This document shows positions 18,722-27,459 of a stretch of 64,000 bases of DNA, piece after piece. Under the pieces are notes generated by a model. The model did no database searches, was not told the DNA's origin, and saw only the letters and a list, made by a program, of their open reading frames with translations. The DNA lies in assembly GCA_905206365.1 (NCBI GenBank), contig CAJLHF010000006.1, positions 1-64,000 of the forward strand, written 5' to 3'. This DNA comes from an uncultured Sutterella sp. (lineage in GTDB: Bacteria > Pseudomonadota > Gammaproteobacteria > Burkholderiales > Burkholderiaceae_F). Within the stretch, counting starts at the first letter, position 1. The number at the start of each line of letters is the position of its first letter. A program made the translations under genes and the position numbers.

Positions 18722-20518
18722 ATGGCTCAGAACACTCCCCCGAAGCGTCGCGCGTTTCAGATGCAAAAGACCCGCAGCGCCCGAACCGAAGACAAGCGCA
18801 CCGACCGCCAGCGCGCGGCCGATCGTCGTCGCCACGAAGAACGTGCCCGCGAAGGCTTCGTGCGCCGTTCGGGCCCGAAGACACCCGAAAAGCGCATGGC
18901 GCCCCTGGAGCCCGGGCGCGTTCGCATCACGAACCTGATCGTCGACGAACTCACCCGTGCGCTCGGCGTCATCCTGAAGTTGGACGGCCCCGCGGACGTC
19001 CTCATGAAGCTCTTTTTCCGCAGTAATCCGAAGCTTGGCATGCGCGACCGCGGTCTCATCGCCGAAGGGATCTACTATGCGCTTCGCCACTACGCGTCGT
19101 TGCGCTTTGCGATGCGTCCCGTGCATCCCGATCGCGCCCCGCGCCTCGCGGCGCTTGCGACGCTTGCTCGTCAGCACGGACTCGATGCGATTTCGCCCTC
19201 GGCGATCGGTCCCGAAGCGGGTCCTTTGGAAAACGTTCTCAAGGTGAATCTTGAGAAGGCGCCCGCGCACGTGCGCGCCGAACTGCCGCAGTGGCTCTAC
19301 GACCTCATCGAAGCGCAGTACGAGGACGCGGCCGAACTTTACCCCTCCATGCAGGAGGGGGCGCCCCTGGACCTTCGCGTCAATCTCCTCAAGGCTTCGC
19401 GCGACGAGGTCCTCGAAGAGCTTCGTGCGAACGGCGTCGAAGCCTATGCGACCCCCTTCAGCCCCGACGGCCTGCGTCTTCCGACGAAGCCCGGTCTCAC
19501 CCAGTGGGCGGTCTATAAGGACGGCAAGGTCGACGTACAGGACGAGGGGAGCCAGCTTATTGCGCGCCTTCTCACGCCGCGCCGCCGTGAAATGGTGTGC
19601 GACTTCTGCGCGGGTGCGGGCGGCAAGACGCTTGCGCTCGGCGCCCTCATGCGATCGACGGGGAGCCTCTACGCTTTCGACGTCAATGAAAAGCGTCTCG
19701 CGGGCTTGACGCCCCGCATGCGTCGCGCGGGCCTCTCGAACGTGCACCCGATCGCCATTCGCGGCGAGGACGACCAACGCGTGCGTCGCCTGAACGGCAA
19801 GTTCGATCGCGTGCTGATCGACGCCCCCTGCACGGGGACGGGCACGTTCCGCCGCAATCCCGACCTCAAGTGGCGTCTTTCGCCCTCGGAACTCGAACGC
19901 ATCAACGCGATCCAGAAGAGCGTGCTCGAACACGCGAGCCGACTCGTGAAGGCGGGCGGTCGTCTCGTCTATGCGACCTGCTCGGTGCTCAAGCGCGAAA
20001 ACCAGGACGTCGTCGAAGCGTTCCTTGCCGCGCATTCCGAGTGGCGTCTCGTTCCCGCGAAGGAAGTCTTCGCGCAGCAGGGGATCGTCTTCCCCGAAGC
20101 GCAGTGGGAACGGTTCGGGTCCTACTTCCAGATGCTCCCGCACGTCAACAATACGGACGGTTTTTTTGCCGCGGTGCTCGAGCGCTCGGCGCCCGCGAAG
20201 CGCGAAAAGCCCGCGAAGGTCGAGCGTGCCGCGGAAAGCGAAGCGCCTGTTGAGAGTGTGAAGACGGAAGTGGTCGGGGCCGCCGAAGTCGCGCAGGCGC
20301 CGGAAGCGACGGAGCCCGTCGAAGTGGCTGAAACGGTGGAAAAGGTCGAAGCGGCCGAAAAGCCCGCCAAGACCTGCAAGACCGCCGTCAGGACGACGAA
20401 AGCGAAGAAGACGGAGCAGGCAGCTAAGACGACCAAGACCGCGAAGACCAAAAAGAAGGTCGAAGCGGAAGAAACCGAAGTTCCGGAAGCCGAGGTCGTC
20501 GAAAAGCCCGAAGCGTAA
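18722..20518 (+). CDS. RsmB-type rRNA (cytosine-C5) methyltransferase with basic low-complexity tail
   Basis: This 598-residue protein belongs to the RsmB/NOP2 family of SAM-dependent 5-methylcytosine RNA methyltransferases. After a basic N-terminus and an N-terminal helical domain, the SAM-binding motif VCDFCAGAGGKT lies near residue 293. DAPCTGTGTFRRNP is near 367 and YATCSVLKREN, holding the catalytic Cys, is near 418. The fold ends around residue 485. The remaining 110 residues are Ala/Glu/Val then Lys/Thr-rich (KTTKTAKTKKK), resembling bacterial histone H1-like tails. The exact target base cannot be assigned; RsmB or RsmF-like 16S modification is the nearest guess. It follows purN closely. 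Confidence 0.88.
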   Translation: MAQNTPPKRRAFQMQKTRSARTEDKRTDRQRAADRRRHEERAREGFVRRSGPKTPEKRMAPLEPGRVRITNLIVDELTRALGVILKLDGPADVLMKLFFRSNPKLGMRDRGLIAEGIYYALRHYASLRFAMRPVHPDRAPRLAALATLARQHGLDAISPSAIGPEAGPLENVLKVNLEKAPAHVRAELPQWLYDLIEAQYEDAAELYPSMQEGAPLDLRVNLLKASRDEVLEELRANGVEAYATPFSPDGLRLPTKPGLTQWAVYKDGKVDVQDEGSQLIARLLTPRRREMVCDFCAGAGGKTLALGALMRSTGSLYAFDVNEKRLAGLTPRMRRAGLSNVHPIAIRGEDDQRVRRLNGKFDRVLIDAPCTGTGTFRRNPDLKWRLSPSELERINAIQKSVLEHASRLVKAGGRLVYATCSVLKRENQDVVEAFLAAHSEWRLVPAKEVFAQQGIVFPEAQWERFGSYFQMLPHVNNTDGFFAAVLERSAPAKREKPAKVERAAESEAPVESVKTEVVGAAEVAQAPEATEPVEVAETVEKVEAAEKPAKTCKTAVRTTKAKKTEQAAKTTKTAKTKKKVEAEETEVPEAEVVEKPEA

Positions 20519-20529
20519 AAGCCGCAAAG

Positions 20530-20573
20530 CGAACGAGGCCCGAGGTTTCATCGAACCCCTCCGGCCTCGTTCG
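20530..20573 (+). terminator. Terminator after the RsmB-like gene
   Basis: CGAACGAGGCC (20530-20540) pairs with GGCCTCGTTCG (20563-20573). It begins 11 bp past the stop codon. Confidence 0.6.
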
Positions 20574-20587
20574 ATCTTCGAAAAAAG

Positions 20588-20620
20588 AACGCCGCCTGCG
20601 TCTCGTGACGCGGCGGCGTT
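20588..20620. terminator. Second, bidirectional terminator before ybaK
   Basis: AACGCCGCC (20588-20596) pairs with GGCGGCGTT (20612-20620), extended by a further TGCGTC/GACGC pairing. An A-run precedes it and TTTGCTTT follows, so it can also stop the convergent ybaK transcript. Confidence 0.65.
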
Positions 20621-20679
20621 TTGCTTTGTCGGCGACAGGGGCCGGAAGTCGGTCCCGACGGCGGCCCGATCGTGCGTTC

Positions 20680-21174
20680 TCAGTCCTCGTGAATGGCGCA
20701 TTCGACGGGCTTGGCGCCGAGGATGTCGGTGAGCACCTTCGGGTCGATCCCGACCTGGTAGCCGCGGCGACCCCCGTTGATGAAGATGAGCGGCAGATCG
20801 AGGATCGTCTTTTCAACATAGACGGGCATCTGCTTGCGGGTCCCGAAGGGGCTCGTTCCGCCCACCATGTAGCCCGAATTGCGCTGAGCCTGTTCGGGCT
20901 TGCAGGGGGCGATCGACTTCACGCCGATCTGACGGGCGAGGTTTTTCGTCGACACCTCGCAGTCTCCGTGCATGAGGATGATGAGAGGATGCGCCTTTTC
21001 ATCTTCCATCACGAGCGTTTTGACAACTTGGTGATGCTCGAGTCCGCAGGCTGCAGCTGCCAGGGCCGTGCCGCCGTGCTCGACGTACTCGTAGCTGCGT
21101 TCCTCGAAAGAAACACCGTGTTGCTTGAGCCACTGCGTGGCGGGCGTAAGGCTCTGATGACGGGTTTTCGACAT
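20680..21174 (-). CDS. ybaK: YbaK/EbsC-type aminoacyl-tRNA deacylase
   Basis: The 164-residue product matches YbaK, which hydrolyses mischarged Cys-tRNA(Pro). Recognisable features are the N-terminal TPATQWLKQHGV, the VVKTLVMEDE strand with the conserved Lys, and the C-terminal GYMVGGTSPFGTRKQMPV segment typical of YbaK. The start at 21174 has AAGGAG 8 bp upstream, and an extended frame upstream lacks such a site. It lies 34 bp downstream of ispH on the same strand and may share its transcript. Confidence 0.93.
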   Translation of the reverse strand: MSKTRHQSLTPATQWLKQHGVSFEERSYEYVEHGGTALAAAACGLEHHQVVKTLVMEDEKAHPLIILMHGDCEVSTKNLARQIGVKSIAPCKPEQAQRNSGYMVGGTSPFGTRKQMPVYVEKTILDLPLIFINGGRRGYQVGIDPKVLTDILGAKPVECAIHED

Positions 21175-21208
21175 GAAAGGGCTCCTTCCCGAACGAAAAA
21201 AAAGAATC

Positions 21209-22168
21209 TTAGCGCGCCGCGTCCGCATCGGCGAGATCGCACTCGCGCAGGCCCTTCGGGAGCGGGAAGGCGACGTTTTCTTCAACGCCGGGGAGCGTAC
21301 GCACGTCGTCGGCACCGACGTGCGTCTTGAGCCACTCAAGAACGCCCTGAACGAGGGACTCGGGCGCCGAGGCGCCCGCCGTAACGCCGACACGCTCGAC
21401 TCCTTCGAACCATGTCGGGTCGACGTGTTCGGCCGTGTCGACGAGGTAGGCGCGCGTTCCCTGACGTTCGGCGACTTCGCGCAGACGGTTCGAGTTCGAG
21501 CTCGTGGCGGAGCCGATCACGAGGACGAGATCGACCCCCGCCTGTGCGAGGTGCTTCACTGCTTCCTGGCGGTTCTGCGTCGCGTAGCAGATGTCCTGAC
21601 GCTTCGGTTCGTGAATGTCGGGAAAGCGCGTCTTGAGGGCGCGAATCACCTCTTCGCTGTCGTCGGCGCTGATCGTCGTTTGCGTTACGTATGCGAGCGG
21701 ATCCTCGGGCCCGTAGGGAAGGCGGACGACGTCTTCGGGGCGCTCGACGAGAACGATCCCGTCTTTGACCTGCCCCATCGTGCCTTCAACCTCGGGGTGA
21801 CCGGCGTGGCCGATCATGAGAATGGTCTTTCCTTCGGCGCGCATGCGGCCGACTTCCTTGTGCACCTTGGTGACGAGCGGGCAGGTTGCGTCGAAAACGC
21901 GCAACCCGCGCTCTTCGGCTTCGCGCACTACGGAAAGCGGAACGCCGTGGGCCGAGAAAACGACCGTGGCGCCTACGGGCACGTCCGCAAGATCGTCCAC
22001 GAAGACGGCGCCACGGGCGCGGAGATTTTCAACGACCGTGCGGTTGTGGACGATTTCGTGACGTACGTAGATCGGAGCGCCGTAGATGTGCAGCGCGCGC
22101 TCGACGATGGCGATCGCACGGGTGACGCCTGCGCAAAAGCCGCGGGGTTGGGCGAGAAGAACCTGCAT
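21209..22168 (-). CDS. ispH: 4-hydroxy-3-methylbut-2-enyl diphosphate reductase
   Basis: IspH is the last enzyme of the non-mevalonate isoprenoid pathway; it reduces HMBPP to IPP and DMAPP with an iron-sulfur cluster. The 319-residue product has the three cluster cysteines in RGFCAGV (C12), DATCPLV and ICYATQNRQ. The conserved [17 protein letters not shown] and SSNSNRL motifs are also present. The ATG at 22168 begins [14 protein letters not shown], the canonical start. The last 25 residues are Asp/Ala-rich. It is upstream of ybaK on the minus strand. Confidence 0.97.
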   Translation of the reverse strand: MQVLLAQPRGFCAGVTRAIAIVERALHIYGAPIYVRHEIVHNRTVVENLRARGAVFVDDLADVPVGATVVFSAHGVPLSVVREAEERGLRVFDATCPLVTKVHKEVGRMRAEGKTILMIGHAGHPEVEGTMGQVKDGIVLVERPEDVVRLPYGPEDPLAYVTQTTISADDSEEVIRALKTRFPDIHEPKRQDICYATQNRQEAVKHLAQAGVDLVLVIGSATSSNSNRLREVAERQGTRAYLVDTAEHVDPTWFEGVERVGVTAGASAPESLVQGVLEWLKTHVGADDVRTLPGVEENVAFPLPKGLRECDLADADAAR

Positions 22169-22483
22169 GGTGGGGCCTGGTAGAAGTCGTTGGAGGGAAG
22201 CGGCGGGGCCGTTAATCCCGAAAATTCTTCTCAAGAATAAAGAAATTCGGGATTTTGCGCACACGGTTCCGACAAAACGGGTACAATGCGCCCCACGTCA
22301 AATTTTCCGTGTCTCCGGGCGCCCTGTTCTGACACTATGGGGGGCCAGGCTTTGGTGTCGGTTGAAAAACCGAATCCTTGGTGGCGACACTTTGTAACCT
22401 TGACGTATAATCTCATTCTTTCTGCGCTCGCGTGGCCCGTTGCGGCTCTGCGAGATGAATTTTTTTAAGAACTGGAGTTAGAG
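22169..22483. promoter_or_regulatory. ispH/rpmB divergent region with promoter-like boxes
   Basis: The gap of 315 bp holds two -10-like hexamers facing rpmB: TACAAT at 22282-22287 (preceded by GGG) and a perfect TATAAT at 22406-22411, 72 bp before the rpmB start. Neither has a convincing -35. An imperfect inverted repeat of CCCGAAAATTCTT with AAGAAATTCGGG lies at about 22217-22251 and could be an operator or hairpin for ispH. Confidence 0.45.
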
Positions 22484-22717
22484 ATGGCACGAGTGTGTCA
22501 AGTCACCGGTAAGGCGCCGATGGTCGGCCATCACGTCTCGCACGCGAACAACAAGACCAAGCGCCGCTTCATGCCCAATCTGCAGTATCGCCGTTTCTGG
22601 GTTGAAAGCGAAAACCGTTGGGTCCGTCTGCGTTTGACGACGGCCGGCCTTCGTACGGTCGATAAGATTGGTATCGACGCTGTTCTCGCGGATCTGCGCG
22701 CCCGCGGCGAAATCTAA
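22484..22717 (+). CDS. rpmB: Ribosomal protein L28
   Basis: L28 is a structural protein of the 50S subunit. The 77-residue product begins [21 protein letters not shown] and contains [10 protein letters not shown], the classic L28 pattern, with no zinc-binding Cys pairs. GGAG lies 8 bp upstream of the ATG. rpmG follows after 16 bp and the two form the widespread rpmB-rpmG operon. Confidence 0.98.
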   Translation: MARVCQVTGKAPMVGHHVSHANNKTKRRFMPNLQYRRFWVESENRWVRLRLTTAGLRTVDKIGIDAVLADLRARGEI

Positions 22718-22733
22718 GTAAAGGAGTTTCACC

Positions 22734-22901
22734 ATGGCGAAAGGCGCTCGCGAAAAGATCAAGCTCGAATCGACGGCTGGTACCGGCCACTTCTACACCA
22801 CCACGAAGAACAAGAAGACTTCCACCGGCAAGATGGAAATCTCGAAGTTCGACCCGGTGGCTCGTAAGCACGTGGTCTACAAGGAAACGAAGCTCAAGTA
22901 A
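22734..22901 (+). CDS. rpmG: Ribosomal protein L33 (55 aa)
   Basis: Reading the sequence directly after rpmB gives a 55-codon ORF beginning [14 protein letters not shown], with [11 protein letters not shown] and [18 protein letters not shown] at the end. This is ribosomal protein L33 of the zinc-free (C-minus) type. AAAGGAG precedes the ATG at 7 bp. A terminator hairpin follows at 22928, closing the operon. Confidence 0.98.
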   Translation: MAKGAREKIKLESTAGTGHFYTTTKNKKTSTGKMEISKFDPVARKHVVYKETKLK

Positions 22902-22927
22902 TCTGAGTTTCCGAAATGTTTCCGGCG

Positions 22928-22962
22928 AAAACGCTCGGCAGGACATGTCAGCCGGGCGTTTT
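22928..22962 (+). terminator. Terminator after rpmG
   Basis: AAAACGCTCGGC (22928-22939) pairs with GCCGGGCGTTTT (22951-22962), and GCTTTTTC follows. Confidence 0.8.
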
Positions 22963-23063
22963 GCTTTTTCCGTGGGGCGATTCCGCATCGACCCGACGGA
23001 AGTCCGAAGTCCCGCATCTCGTTGCCCGAGAGCGGGGCTTTGTTTTTGCTTGAGCCCGAAAGA

Positions 23064-23095
23064 AAAACGCCCGAAGGCGAGCCTTCGGGCGTTTT
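23064..23095. terminator. Bidirectional terminator between rpmG and tsaD
   Basis: A perfect 15-bp stem (23064-23078 with 23081-23095) with a very short loop is flanked by A- and T-runs. It lies 37 bp past the tsaD stop on the minus strand. Confidence 0.85.
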
Positions 23096-23131
23096 GCGAG
23101 GGTGTCGGAGGGGTCGTCCCGCCCCGAGCGA

Positions 23132-24163
23132 TCAGAGAGTTTCGAGCGGCCAGCGGGGACGCACCCTAAAGCCCGTTTGATGCCGCAGCGCTTCGCGCTC
23201 TTCGGGTGTCATCGCTTCGTAGCGTGCGAGACCTGCGGCGGCGATCATCGCGCCGTTGTCGGTGCAAAGACGCATGGGCGGATAAAAGATTTCACCCTTG
23301 CGGCGGTGCACTTCGTCGGTCAGGCGCGCGCGGAGCTGCTTGTTGGCGGAAACGCCGCCCGCCACGACGACGCGCTTGAGTTTCGTTTGGCGCATTGCGC
23401 GAACAAGTTTCGCGGCAAGCACATCGACCACCGCGTCGACGAAGCCGCGTGCGAGGTCCGCGCGCCAGGTTTCGTCCGAGGGGTCTTTCGCTGCGTGTAC
23501 GGCGGTGAGGACCGACGTTTTGAGTCCCGAGAAACTCATGTTGAGGTTCGGGGCGTGAATCATGGGGCGGGCGAGTTCGATCGCGCCCGAGGTGCCCTTT
23601 TCGGCGAGTGCCGAAACGGCGGGGCCGCCCGGATACGGAAGGCCGAGGAGCTGTGCCGTCTTGTCGAAGGCTTCGCCCGCGGCGTCGTCGAGCGTTTCGC
23701 CGAGGAGCTCGTAGTGCCCGAAGCGTTCCACCTTCAGAATCTGCGTGTGCCCGCCCGAGACAAGGAGTGCAAGGAAGGGAAATTCGGGTGCGGGGTCCGA
23801 AAGGCGCGCCGCCAGGAGGTGTCCTTCGAGATGGTGTACGCCGAGAACGGGAATATCGAGTGCCCAGCCGATCGCGTGCGCAACGGCGTTCCCGACGAGG
23901 AGGGCTCCCGCGAGCCCCGGACCTTCGGTGACGGCCACGGCGTCGATGTCGGCGCGGGTCTTCCCCGCTTTTTCGAGAACGTCGTCGACGAGCGCCACGG
24001 CGCGACGGATGTGGTCGCGGCTCGCGAGCTCGGGCACCACGCCGCCGTAGGCGCGGTGCATGTCGATCTGAGTGTGCAGAGCGTCGGCGAGAAGACCGTC
24101 TCTGTCGGAAATGAGTGCAGCTCCCGTCTCGTCGCAGGAGGATTCGATACCAAGTACGAGCAT
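23132..24163 (-). CDS. tsaD: tRNA N6-threonylcarbamoyladenosine transferase subunit TsaD
   Basis: TsaD works with TsaB and TsaE to place threonylcarbamoyl on A37 of ANN-decoding tRNAs. The 343-residue product starts [14 protein letters not shown]. The metal-binding HHLEGH motif lies near residue 108, followed by [16 protein letters not shown] and the nucleotide-binding VAGGVSANK. It is divergent from rpsU, the usual arrangement in proteobacteria. The tsaB and tsaE genes are not in the window. Confidence 0.97.
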   Translation of the reverse strand: MLVLGIESSCDETGAALISDRDGLLADALHTQIDMHRAYGGVVPELASRDHIRRAVALVDDVLEKAGKTRADIDAVAVTEGPGLAGALLVGNAVAHAIGWALDIPVLGVHHLEGHLLAARLSDPAPEFPFLALLVSGGHTQILKVERFGHYELLGETLDDAAGEAFDKTAQLLGLPYPGGPAVSALAEKGTSGAIELARPMIHAPNLNMSFSGLKTSVLTAVHAAKDPSDETWRADLARGFVDAVVDVLAAKLVRAMRQTKLKRVVVAGGVSANKQLRARLTDEVHRRKGEIFYPPMRLCTDNGAMIAAAGLARYEAMTPEEREALRHQTGFRVRPRWPLETL

Positions 24164-24310
24164 AGTTCGGGAATTTTAGCGGTTCGGGCTTCGGGACGTC
24201 GCTTCCCCGAAGGTTTTTTCCTCGACGGTGTTTTCGGCGCGCGGAGCGGGGAATCGCGAAAACCGCGTGCGGCTTTTGCGCGAAAGGACGAAAAAAATCG
24301 GCTCCGCGCG

Positions 24311-24339
24311 TTGTAGCCACAGGAAAAATATGCCAAAAT
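24311..24339 (+). promoter_or_regulatory. Candidate promoter of rpsU
   Basis: TTGTAG (24311-24316) and CAAAAT (24334-24339) are separated by 17 bp, about 90 bp before the rpsU start. This is a fair match to a vegetative promoter and could drive the macromolecular-synthesis cluster. It lies in the 263-bp tsaD/rpsU divergent gap. Confidence 0.5.
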
Positions 24340-24426
24340 GCGCCCTTCGTTCTCCGTCCCATCTTGCCCCGGAACCAGATGAGACGGTTCACCAGTCATT
24401 TCCGGGTCATCACAACTAGGTGTCTG

Positions 24427-24639
24427 ATGCCTACTATCCGCGTTAAAGAAAACGAACCGTTTGAAGTTGCTCTTCGTCGCTTCAAGCGCACCATCGAAAA
24501 GTCCGGCCTCCTCACGGAACTCCGTGCCCGCGAATTCTACGAAAAGCCCACCGCCGAACGTAAGCGCAAGAAGGCTGCCGCGATCAAGCGCCACTACAAG
24601 CGCCTTCGCAGCATGATGCTCCCCAAGAAGCTCTACTAA
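24427..24639 (+). CDS. rpsU: Ribosomal protein S21
   Basis: S21 is a small basic protein of the 30S subunit needed for initiation. The 70-residue product [17 protein letters not shown] through SMMLPKKLY has the typical length and a very Lys/Arg-rich middle ([13 protein letters not shown]). AGGTG precedes the ATG. It opens the rpsU-yqeY-dnaG-rpoD cluster, which ties initiation of translation, replication and transcription in many proteobacteria. Confidence 0.98.
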   Translation: MPTIRVKENEPFEVALRRFKRTIEKSGLLTELRAREFYEKPTAERKRKKAAAIKRHYKRLRSMMLPKKLY

Positions 24640-24803
24640 TTTTCGTGGAACGCTTCGGGCGCTCCGCCCTTTGATGTGCGGACGCCGGGTGCACGGTCCC
24701 CCTTCAGCGGGGACAACCCTACCGCGTGCGGGGCTCTTCGGAGTCGGTCGTACGCAGAACGAATCCTCCCGCGTCGACGGGAATTTCCTCACGAAGGATG
24801 GTG

Positions 24804-25247
24804 ATGATTAAGGACAGAATCCGCGAAGATATGAAGGCCGCCATGCGCTCGCATGATGCTGCGCGTCTGAGCACGATTCGTTTGCTCCTTGCCGCAATCA
24901 AGCAGCGTGAGATCGACGAACAGATCGAATCGACGGATGACGACGTCATGGCCGTAATCGCCAAGATGGTCAAACAGCGCCGCGACTCGGTCGAACAGTA
25001 CCGCGCCGGCGGTCGCGAAGACCTGGCTCAGACCGAGCAGGCCGAGATCGATGTGCTTCAGGCGTATCTGCCTCAGGCGCTCACGGACGAGGAAATCGCC
25101 GCGATCATCGACGAAGCGACGGCCGCGGTCGGCCTTACCGGCATGGCCGCCATGGGCAAGGTCATGGCCCTGGTGAAGCCCCGTGTGAACGGCCGAGCGG
25201 ACCTCGGCAAGGTTTCCGCTCTCATCAAGGCGCGCCTTACGGCCTGA
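24804..25247 (+). CDS. GatB/YqeY domain protein
   Basis: The 147-residue product is YqeY-like, with the tRNA-binding C-terminal helical domain shared with GatB. It begins MIKDRIREDMKAAMRSHDAARLS. The segments LQAYLPQALTDEEI and MGKVMALVKPRVNGRADLGKVS mark the family. Two ATGs lie two codons apart; the second is preferred because AAGG then has normal spacing. The function is unproven; it may assist tRNA-dependent amidation. It is in its usual place between rpsU and dnaG, but brnQ follows here instead. Confidence 0.92.
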   Translation: MIKDRIREDMKAAMRSHDAARLSTIRLLLAAIKQREIDEQIESTDDDVMAVIAKMVKQRRDSVEQYRAGGREDLAQTEQAEIDVLQAYLPQALTDEEIAAIIDEATAAVGLTGMAAMGKVMALVKPRVNGRADLGKVSALIKARLTA

Positions 25248-25858
25248 GCCCCGAGAGCCGAAGACCGGACTGTTCGGCACTCGACCGAGTGCCTCGACCT
25301 CATGTCTTCCTGGTTTCGCCCGAAGAGAAATCTTCGGGCGAAAACTTTTTCGGGGTTCCGAAATGGCGTTCGCCTCCGATCGCCTTCCCGAAACCCTCCG
25401 CACCGGCGTACCGCGAGGTGCGTGAAAACCGCAAAACGCACGCAACCTGTGAAAAGCACGCTTTTGCAGAAGAGGCGTTTCTGCAAAAGGCGGAAAATCG
25501 CGAAAAGAGCCGCTCGGCTTTCGGGTGGCTTTTTTGTGCCCGAAGGACGTGCATCTTCGCCGTCTACGGGTGCGGACCTCTTCGAGAAATAGGGACTTTG
25601 TCGAAGGTTTTTTTCGGCGAAATCTGCGATACTGCAAGAATGCAAGTCTGCATTAACTTGGTTTCGGATGATACAACGCAATGTTTTCTCGGGAAAACTG
25701 CTTACATCTCCCGCGTTAATGCAACGCACAATGGTTACATTGGTCTCTACGTTGCAATGGTCCGACGCATCCCGAAGGATGAGTTCGGTGCCCGCTCCGG
25801 AAGACCCTCTCAAGGAATTCCCCCGTTCCTCACGACAACAACTTCAGGAACCTCTCTC
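25248..25858. other. 611-bp gap between yqeY and brnQ
   Basis: Reading frames here show no recognisable protein. The gap contains the yqeY terminator (25314-25348) and a perfect 11-bp inverted repeat (CTTTTGCAGAA 25461-25471 with TTCTGCAAAAG 25479-25489, 7-nt loop). A weaker stem followed by six T lies at about 25512-25535. The 3' part (25590-25760) is more AT-rich and has GATACT near 25627, a possible -10. It probably holds an independent promoter and leader for brnQ. Confidence 0.5.
25314..25348 (+). terminator. Terminator after yqeY
   Basis: A 13-bp perfect stem (25314-25326 with 25331-25343) has a GAAA tetraloop and is followed by ACTTTTT. It cuts the cluster between yqeY and brnQ. Confidence 0.85.
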
Positions 25859-27205
25859 ATGTCGGAAACTGCCAACCGCACACGATTCATCGCCATCGGT
25901 TCGATGCTCTTCGCTCTCTTTTTCGGGGCCGGCAACCTGATTTTCCCCGCGGCCATGGGTCAGGCCGCCGGTGAAAACGTCTGGTGGGCCGTTCTCGGTT
26001 TCTGCGTGACCGGTGTCGGTCTGCCGTTGCTCGGCATTATTGCGGTGGCGTACTCGGGTTGCCACGACCTGCGTCAGGTCGCAAGCCGCGTTCACCCCTG
26101 GTACGGGCTCTTTTACACGGTGCTCAGCTACATGGCGATCGGTCCCTGCTTCGCCATCCCCCGTACGGGCACGGTGTCCTTTGAAATCGCGTTGCGTCCC
26201 TTCCTCGGTGCGGAACCCTCCGCGATGGCACTGCCGATCTTTCTCGCCGTCTTCCTCGGCTTCTCGGGTTGGCTTGCCGCTTCGCCCTCGAAGCTCGTCG
26301 ACCGCATCGGCAAGTTCTTGACGCCCGCGCTCCTCATGACGATTTTCGCGATGATCATGATGTCGTTCGTCGCGCCGATGGGCGACTTCCAGGCCGCCAC
26401 GGGCGCCTACACGGTTCCCTTTGCCGCCGCCGTTCAGGGCGTGCTCGACGGCTACAACACGCTCGACGCCATCGCCGCGCTCGTCTTCTCGACGCTCGTC
26501 GTCAACTGCGTGCGTGAAACCGGCGTGCACGACGCGAAGGCCGTTACGGCGCAGGTGACGAAGGCGGGCGTGCTCGCGGGCGGTCTCCTGGCCGTGGTCT
26601 ATGTCTTCATTGCAAAGATCGGTGCGGAAAGCGTCGCCGCGATCGGCATGCAGGAAACGGGTGCTCCGGTGCTCGCCGAAAGCGCGAAAATCTTCTTCGG
26701 CACGTTCGGCGCCTACCTCCTTGCGGCGATGGTGCTTCTCGCGTGCGTGACGACCGCCGTGGGTCTTCTCACCTGTTGCGCGGCCTTCTTCCTGCGCCTC
26801 ACGGGCAAGCTCAGCTACTCGATCTGGGTGGTGCTCTTTACGGTCGTCTCGTACCTGATTGGTCTCTTCGGTCTCAAGACGATCATCGTGTCGACGATCC
26901 CGATTCTGATGTTCATCTACCCGCTCTGCGTGGCGCTCATGGGCCTCATCTTCCTCGACAAGCTCTTCGGCGGCCGTCAGTGCGTCTATGCCTGGACGAT
27001 GGGCTTCACCTTCGTGATGGCGCTCGTCAACGGTCTCGAAACCGCGGGCGTGCCGATGGCGGGTCTTGAAGAAGTGCTGAAGACCTACCTGCCGCTTCAT
27101 GCCTACGGCCTCGGCTGGATCTGCTTCTCGGTGACGGGTTTTGTCGTCGGCCTTGTCTGGAAGGCTGTCGTCCCCGAAAGGAAACTCGTCGAACAAGCGG
27201 CCTGA
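25859..27205 (+). CDS. brnQ: Branched-chain amino acid:cation symporter (LIVCS family)
   Basis: BrnQ-type carriers import leucine, isoleucine and valine with sodium or protons across the inner membrane. The 448-residue product has the family start (FALFFGAGNLIFPAAMG), GPCFAIPRTGTVSFE, and about twelve hydrophobic segments. AGGAA precedes the ATG at 8 bp; the frame stays open far upstream but without family sequence. It lies between yqeY and dnaG, inside a cluster where a transporter is not normally found. It has terminators on both sides, so it is probably its own transcription unit. Confidence 0.93.
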   Translation: MSETANRTRFIAIGSMLFALFFGAGNLIFPAAMGQAAGENVWWAVLGFCVTGVGLPLLGIIAVAYSGCHDLRQVASRVHPWYGLFYTVLSYMAIGPCFAIPRTGTVSFEIALRPFLGAEPSAMALPIFLAVFLGFSGWLAASPSKLVDRIGKFLTPALLMTIFAMIMMSFVAPMGDFQAATGAYTVPFAAAVQGVLDGYNTLDAIAALVFSTLVVNCVRETGVHDAKAVTAQVTKAGVLAGGLLAVVYVFIAKIGAESVAAIGMQETGAPVLAESAKIFFGTFGAYLLAAMVLLACVTTAVGLLTCCAAFFLRLTGKLSYSIWVVLFTVVSYLIGLFGLKTIIVSTIPILMFIYPLCVALMGLIFLDKLFGGRQCVYAWTMGFTFVMALVNGLETAGVPMAGLEEVLKTYLPLHAYGLGWICFSVTGFVVGLVWKAVVPERKLVEQAA

Positions 27206-27298
27206 CCAAGGGCATGCGAAGGGGGCGCCCGGTCGGCGTCCGCAGTTCGGAGTCCGAACGAACCCGCCCCCGCTGCCCCTTTGAACGACCGCTCCCCG

Positions 27299-27366
27299 CA
27301 GCCGTCGGTACGAATCGCTCCCGCAAAAGTTTTGCGGCGAAGCGGGGCGTCCGGCGGCTTTTTTGT
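27299..27366 (+). terminator. Composite terminator after brnQ
   Basis: An outer stem pairs AGCCGTCGG (27299-27307) with CCGGCGGCT (about 27351-27359) and encloses an inner CCGCAAAA/TTTTGCGG hairpin (27321-27337). TTTTTTGTTT follows. It isolates brnQ from dnaG. Confidence 0.7.
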
Positions 27367-27408
27367 TTCCGACGAGGCGATGAGAGGAGCGGGCGGGGTC
27401 CTCTCCGC

Positions 27409-27414
27409 TAAAAT
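27409..27414 (+). promoter_or_regulatory. Candidate -10 box of dnaG
   Basis: TAAAAT at 27409-27414 lies 45 bp before the dnaG start, just after the brnQ terminator. No clear -35 was found. Since brnQ is sealed off, dnaG needs a promoter in this gap. Confidence 0.35.
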
Positions 27415-27459
27415 ACCCGGTTTTCCATACTTCCGACCTCCGTCCGTTTCGCACCCGCC

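Noticed and set aside
18500..20701. 733-codon minus-strand ORF opposite the RsmB-like gene
   Set aside because: It is an antisense shadow; the plus strand carries clear SAM and catalytic Cys motifs.
22928..23095. Small RNA gene between rpmG and tsaD
   Set aside because: The two strong hairpins are best explained as separate terminators for convergent genes; nothing else of structure lies between them.
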